A stretch of 6,537 bases of DNA from the NCBI GenBank assembly GCA_031270215.1, contig JAISYB010000080.1:1-6537 (forward strand), written 5' to 3'. Below the pieces are notes generated by a model, which saw nothing but the letters and a program-made list of their open reading frames with translations, was not told the DNA's origin and searched no databases. The stretch's first letter is position 1. Every line of letters begins with the position of its first letter. Positions 5,204 through 6,537 of the stretch are shown one piece after another. The translations under genes and the position numbers were made by a program. The stretch is from Streptococcaceae bacterium. GTDB lineage: Bacteria > Bacillota > Bacilli > Lactobacillales > Streptococcaceae.

Positions 5204-6175
5204 CTACTCGATTTTATAATCAAAGCCTGCAGCCGTTACAAGCTTGATTGTTTCCTCAATACTCTGCCCATCAGCAGTTAAATACCCTGAAGAAAAAATT
5301 GAGTTAACTGCGTAAAACATCAACGCCTCTTTATCTTTTAAGTAAATTTCCCTTCCGGCAGCGCAGCGAATATCTGATTTTGGTAATAAAAGCCTAGCTA
5401 GACAGAGAATTTTCAAGCAATATTCAGGTGTCAAATGCGAGATGTCCGTATCATACAATACCGTTCCCTCAACAGGTATCAAAAAATTAATCGGTACAGA
5501 TTGGGGATTTATTTCTTTAATCTCAAGCAGCATATTAACGATGTCTACAGCTTCTTCTCCAAGTCCGATAATTCCCCCACAGCAAATTTCAAAGCCAAGT
5601 GCTTGCAGCATTTTAATATTTGCAACTCGTTCATCGTAAGTATGTGTCGTGCAAATCGAGCTGTAAAAATTTCGACTGGTATTTAAATTATGATTAATTC
5701 TACTGACCCCTGCTGACTTTAATATTTTTGCCTGCTTCGGTGTTAAAAAACCGATTGAACAGCAAATGTCGGTATCCACTTCTCCTTTTAAATCTTGGAT
5801 ATACTGAGCAAATTCGTTAATTTCTCGGTCAGAAAAACGAATGCCGCTCAATCCAATGCAATGTCTTGCCAGCTGACGAGCATAAATAATAGAGCCGTTC
5901 TGTGATAATTTTTCATAAGGTATCAATCGATATTTATTGATTTCTGCCTTAGAGTCGCAGGATTGCGCACAATAACCACAATCCTGTGAACAATTTCCAC
6001 TGCGTGCATTGGTCAATACTTGAATATCAACGAGATTACCCTTATGTTTTTTTCTAATGGCATATGTTTCCTCAAGCAACACTGGCAGAAATTCATCAGG
6101 TAAATGCAATATTTTTAGCGCATCAGCAGCAGTCTTTGGCGTAGTTGTAAATAACTCTCGTCCTGTTTTCAACAT
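5204..6175 (-). CDS. bioB: Biotin synthase family radical SAM protein (BioB-like)
   Basis: The 323-residue product aligns over its length with BioB, which inserts sulfur into dethiobiotin using SAM and an auxiliary iron-sulfur cluster. The radical SAM motif is CSQDCGYC (Cys62, 66, 69). Counterparts of the E. coli auxiliary-cluster ligands are present: Cys106 (RHCIGLSG), Cys138 (DICCSIG), Cys198 (EICCGGIIGLGE) and Arg270 (DIRCAAGRE). Other BioB hallmarks are INHNLNTS (160-167), TTHTYDERV (176-184), SVPINFLIPVEGT (226-238) and a C-terminal ANSIF-like AVNSIFSSGYLT. It has 13 cysteines, with an extra Cys next to three of the ligand positions (139, 199, 271). AAAAGGGGA sits 3 bases before the ATG. 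It lies 29 bp after cshB and 21 bp before the FGE-like gene. No bioA, bioD or bioF is in the window. Biotin synthesis is the simplest reading, but a different substrate is possible. Confidence 0.85.
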   Translation of the reverse strand: MLKTGRELFTTTPKTAADALKILHLPDEFLPVLLEETYAIRKKHKGNLVDIQVLTNARSGNCSQDCGYCAQSCDSKAEINKYRLIPYEKLSQNGSIIYARQLARHCIGLSGIRFSDREINEFAQYIQDLKGEVDTDICCSIGFLTPKQAKILKSAGVSRINHNLNTSRNFYSSICTTHTYDERVANIKMLQALGFEICCGGIIGLGEEAVDIVNMLLEIKEINPQSVPINFLIPVEGTVLYDTDISHLTPEYCLKILCLARLLLPKSDIRCAAGREIYLKDKEALMFYAVNSIFSSGYLTADGQSIEETIKLVTAAGFDYKIE

Positions 6176-6178
6176 ATT

Positions 6179-6187
6179 TCCCCTTTT
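6179..6187 (-). promoter_or_regulatory. Ribosome binding site of the bioB-like gene
   Basis: AAAAGGGGA lies 3 bases before the ATG at 6175-6173, in the 29-bp gap after the cshB stop. The spacing is a little short, but this is the only Shine-Dalgarno-like sequence available. No promoter is evident in the gap, which supports cotranscription with cshB. Confidence 0.6.
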
Positions 6188-6204
6188 TTATTAACAGCTT
6201 CAAA

Positions 6205-6537
6205 CTAAAAACTTTGTTTTTTCGCCTTACGCGCCACACGATTTTTATGCTTGGTTTCAATTCGCCGTTTTTCTTGATTACGTTTAGTAATTTCACGACT
6301 AATTTTCTTTTTATAACCCGGTTTAATTTTTTTCTTTTTCTTTTTAACTAAGCCAATTAAAGTCGGATCTAGCTCCACCTTCTTCTTTTGACGATAATCT
6401 CTACGGTTACGGTCATAGCTTTCAACAATTTCGCCACCCTTAAGCGCCTTAGGAACAAAGCGGATTCCCATTTTCTCAAGACTAGCAATCGCTAAATCAT
6501 CACTTGGTGTATAAAGCGTAACTGCAATCCCTTCAAG
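6205..6537 (-). CDS. cshB: DEAD-box RNA helicase CshB, C-terminal end
   Basis: The frame is open to the right edge, so the 5' part lies outside the window; the ATG at 6471 is an internal methionine. About 110 residues remain. The first part (LEGIAVTLYTPSDD, then LAIASLEKMGIRFVPKALKGGE) matches the end of the helicase C-terminal domain, where Gly-Ile-Ala-Val-Thr-Leu-Tyr precedes a linker helix. The rest is the very basic tail typical of CshB/YqfR: YDRNRRDYRQKKKVELDP, then LIGLVKKKKKKIKPGYKKKI and a Lys/Arg-rich end. CshB is a Firmicutes RNA helicase tied to cold growth, ribosome assembly and RNA turnover; the tail probably binds RNA. It appears to be the upstream gene of the transcript that includes the bioB-like and FGE-like genes. 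Confidence 0.85.
   Translation of the reverse strand, partial: LEGIAVTLYTPSDDLAIASLEKMGIRFVPKALKGGEIVESYDRNRRDYRQKKKVELDPTLIGLVKKKKKKIKPGYKKKISREITKRNQEKRRIETKHKNRVARKAKKQSF

Noticed and set aside
5435..5686. Two + strand ORFs opposite the bioB-like gene
   Set aside because: They are shadows of the clearly coding bioB frame and lack start signals.
6205..6471. A free-standing 88-residue basic protein
   Set aside because: The frame continues to the window edge and the extra residues match the end of a DEAD-box helicase domain, so this is the tail of CshB.

Overview
The window reads as chromosomal DNA of a low-GC Gram-positive bacterium, most likely a member of the Lactobacillales. The reasons are a T-box leader in front of alaS, a Bacillus-type CshB helicase tail, strong GGAGG ribosome binding sites, a TTG start, and an LAB-type secreted Ig-like/DUF4352-like protein. 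The genus cannot be fixed from this sequence alone.

Layout. At the left edge, on the + strand, is the 3' part (1-513) of a gene for a probable secreted or lipid-anchored protein. A gene-poor stretch (514-900) follows. It holds a two-way terminator hairpin (652-695) and a cluster of further perfect inverted repeats between 754 and 881. Everything to the right is on the - strand. Read in the direction of transcription from the right edge, it contains the C-terminal end of the DEAD-box RNA helicase cshB (6537-6205), a BioB-family radical SAM enzyme (6175-5204), and a 353-residue protein with a weak formylglycine-generating-enzyme-like signature (5182-4121). These three are tightly spaced (29 and 21 bp) and look like one transcript.

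A second unit follows: a promoter with an extended -10 element (4013-4040), an alanine T-box leader (specifier GCU at 3935-3937), alaS (3803-1164) and yidD (1167-901). alaS and yidD overlap in an ATGA, so YidD translation is probably coupled to AlaRS. The transcript probably runs through the hairpin cluster to the shared terminator, where it meets the convergent + strand gene.

Most of the window is housekeeping. The points worth a second look are the orphan, cysteine-rich BioB homologue paired with an unusual FGE-like protein, the T-box whose alternative fold seems to target the Shine-Dalgarno sequence rather than a clear terminator, the alaS-yidD coupling, and the hairpin-rich region, which may also hold a decayed gene. 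No CRISPR array, intact mobile element, tRNA or rRNA was seen.
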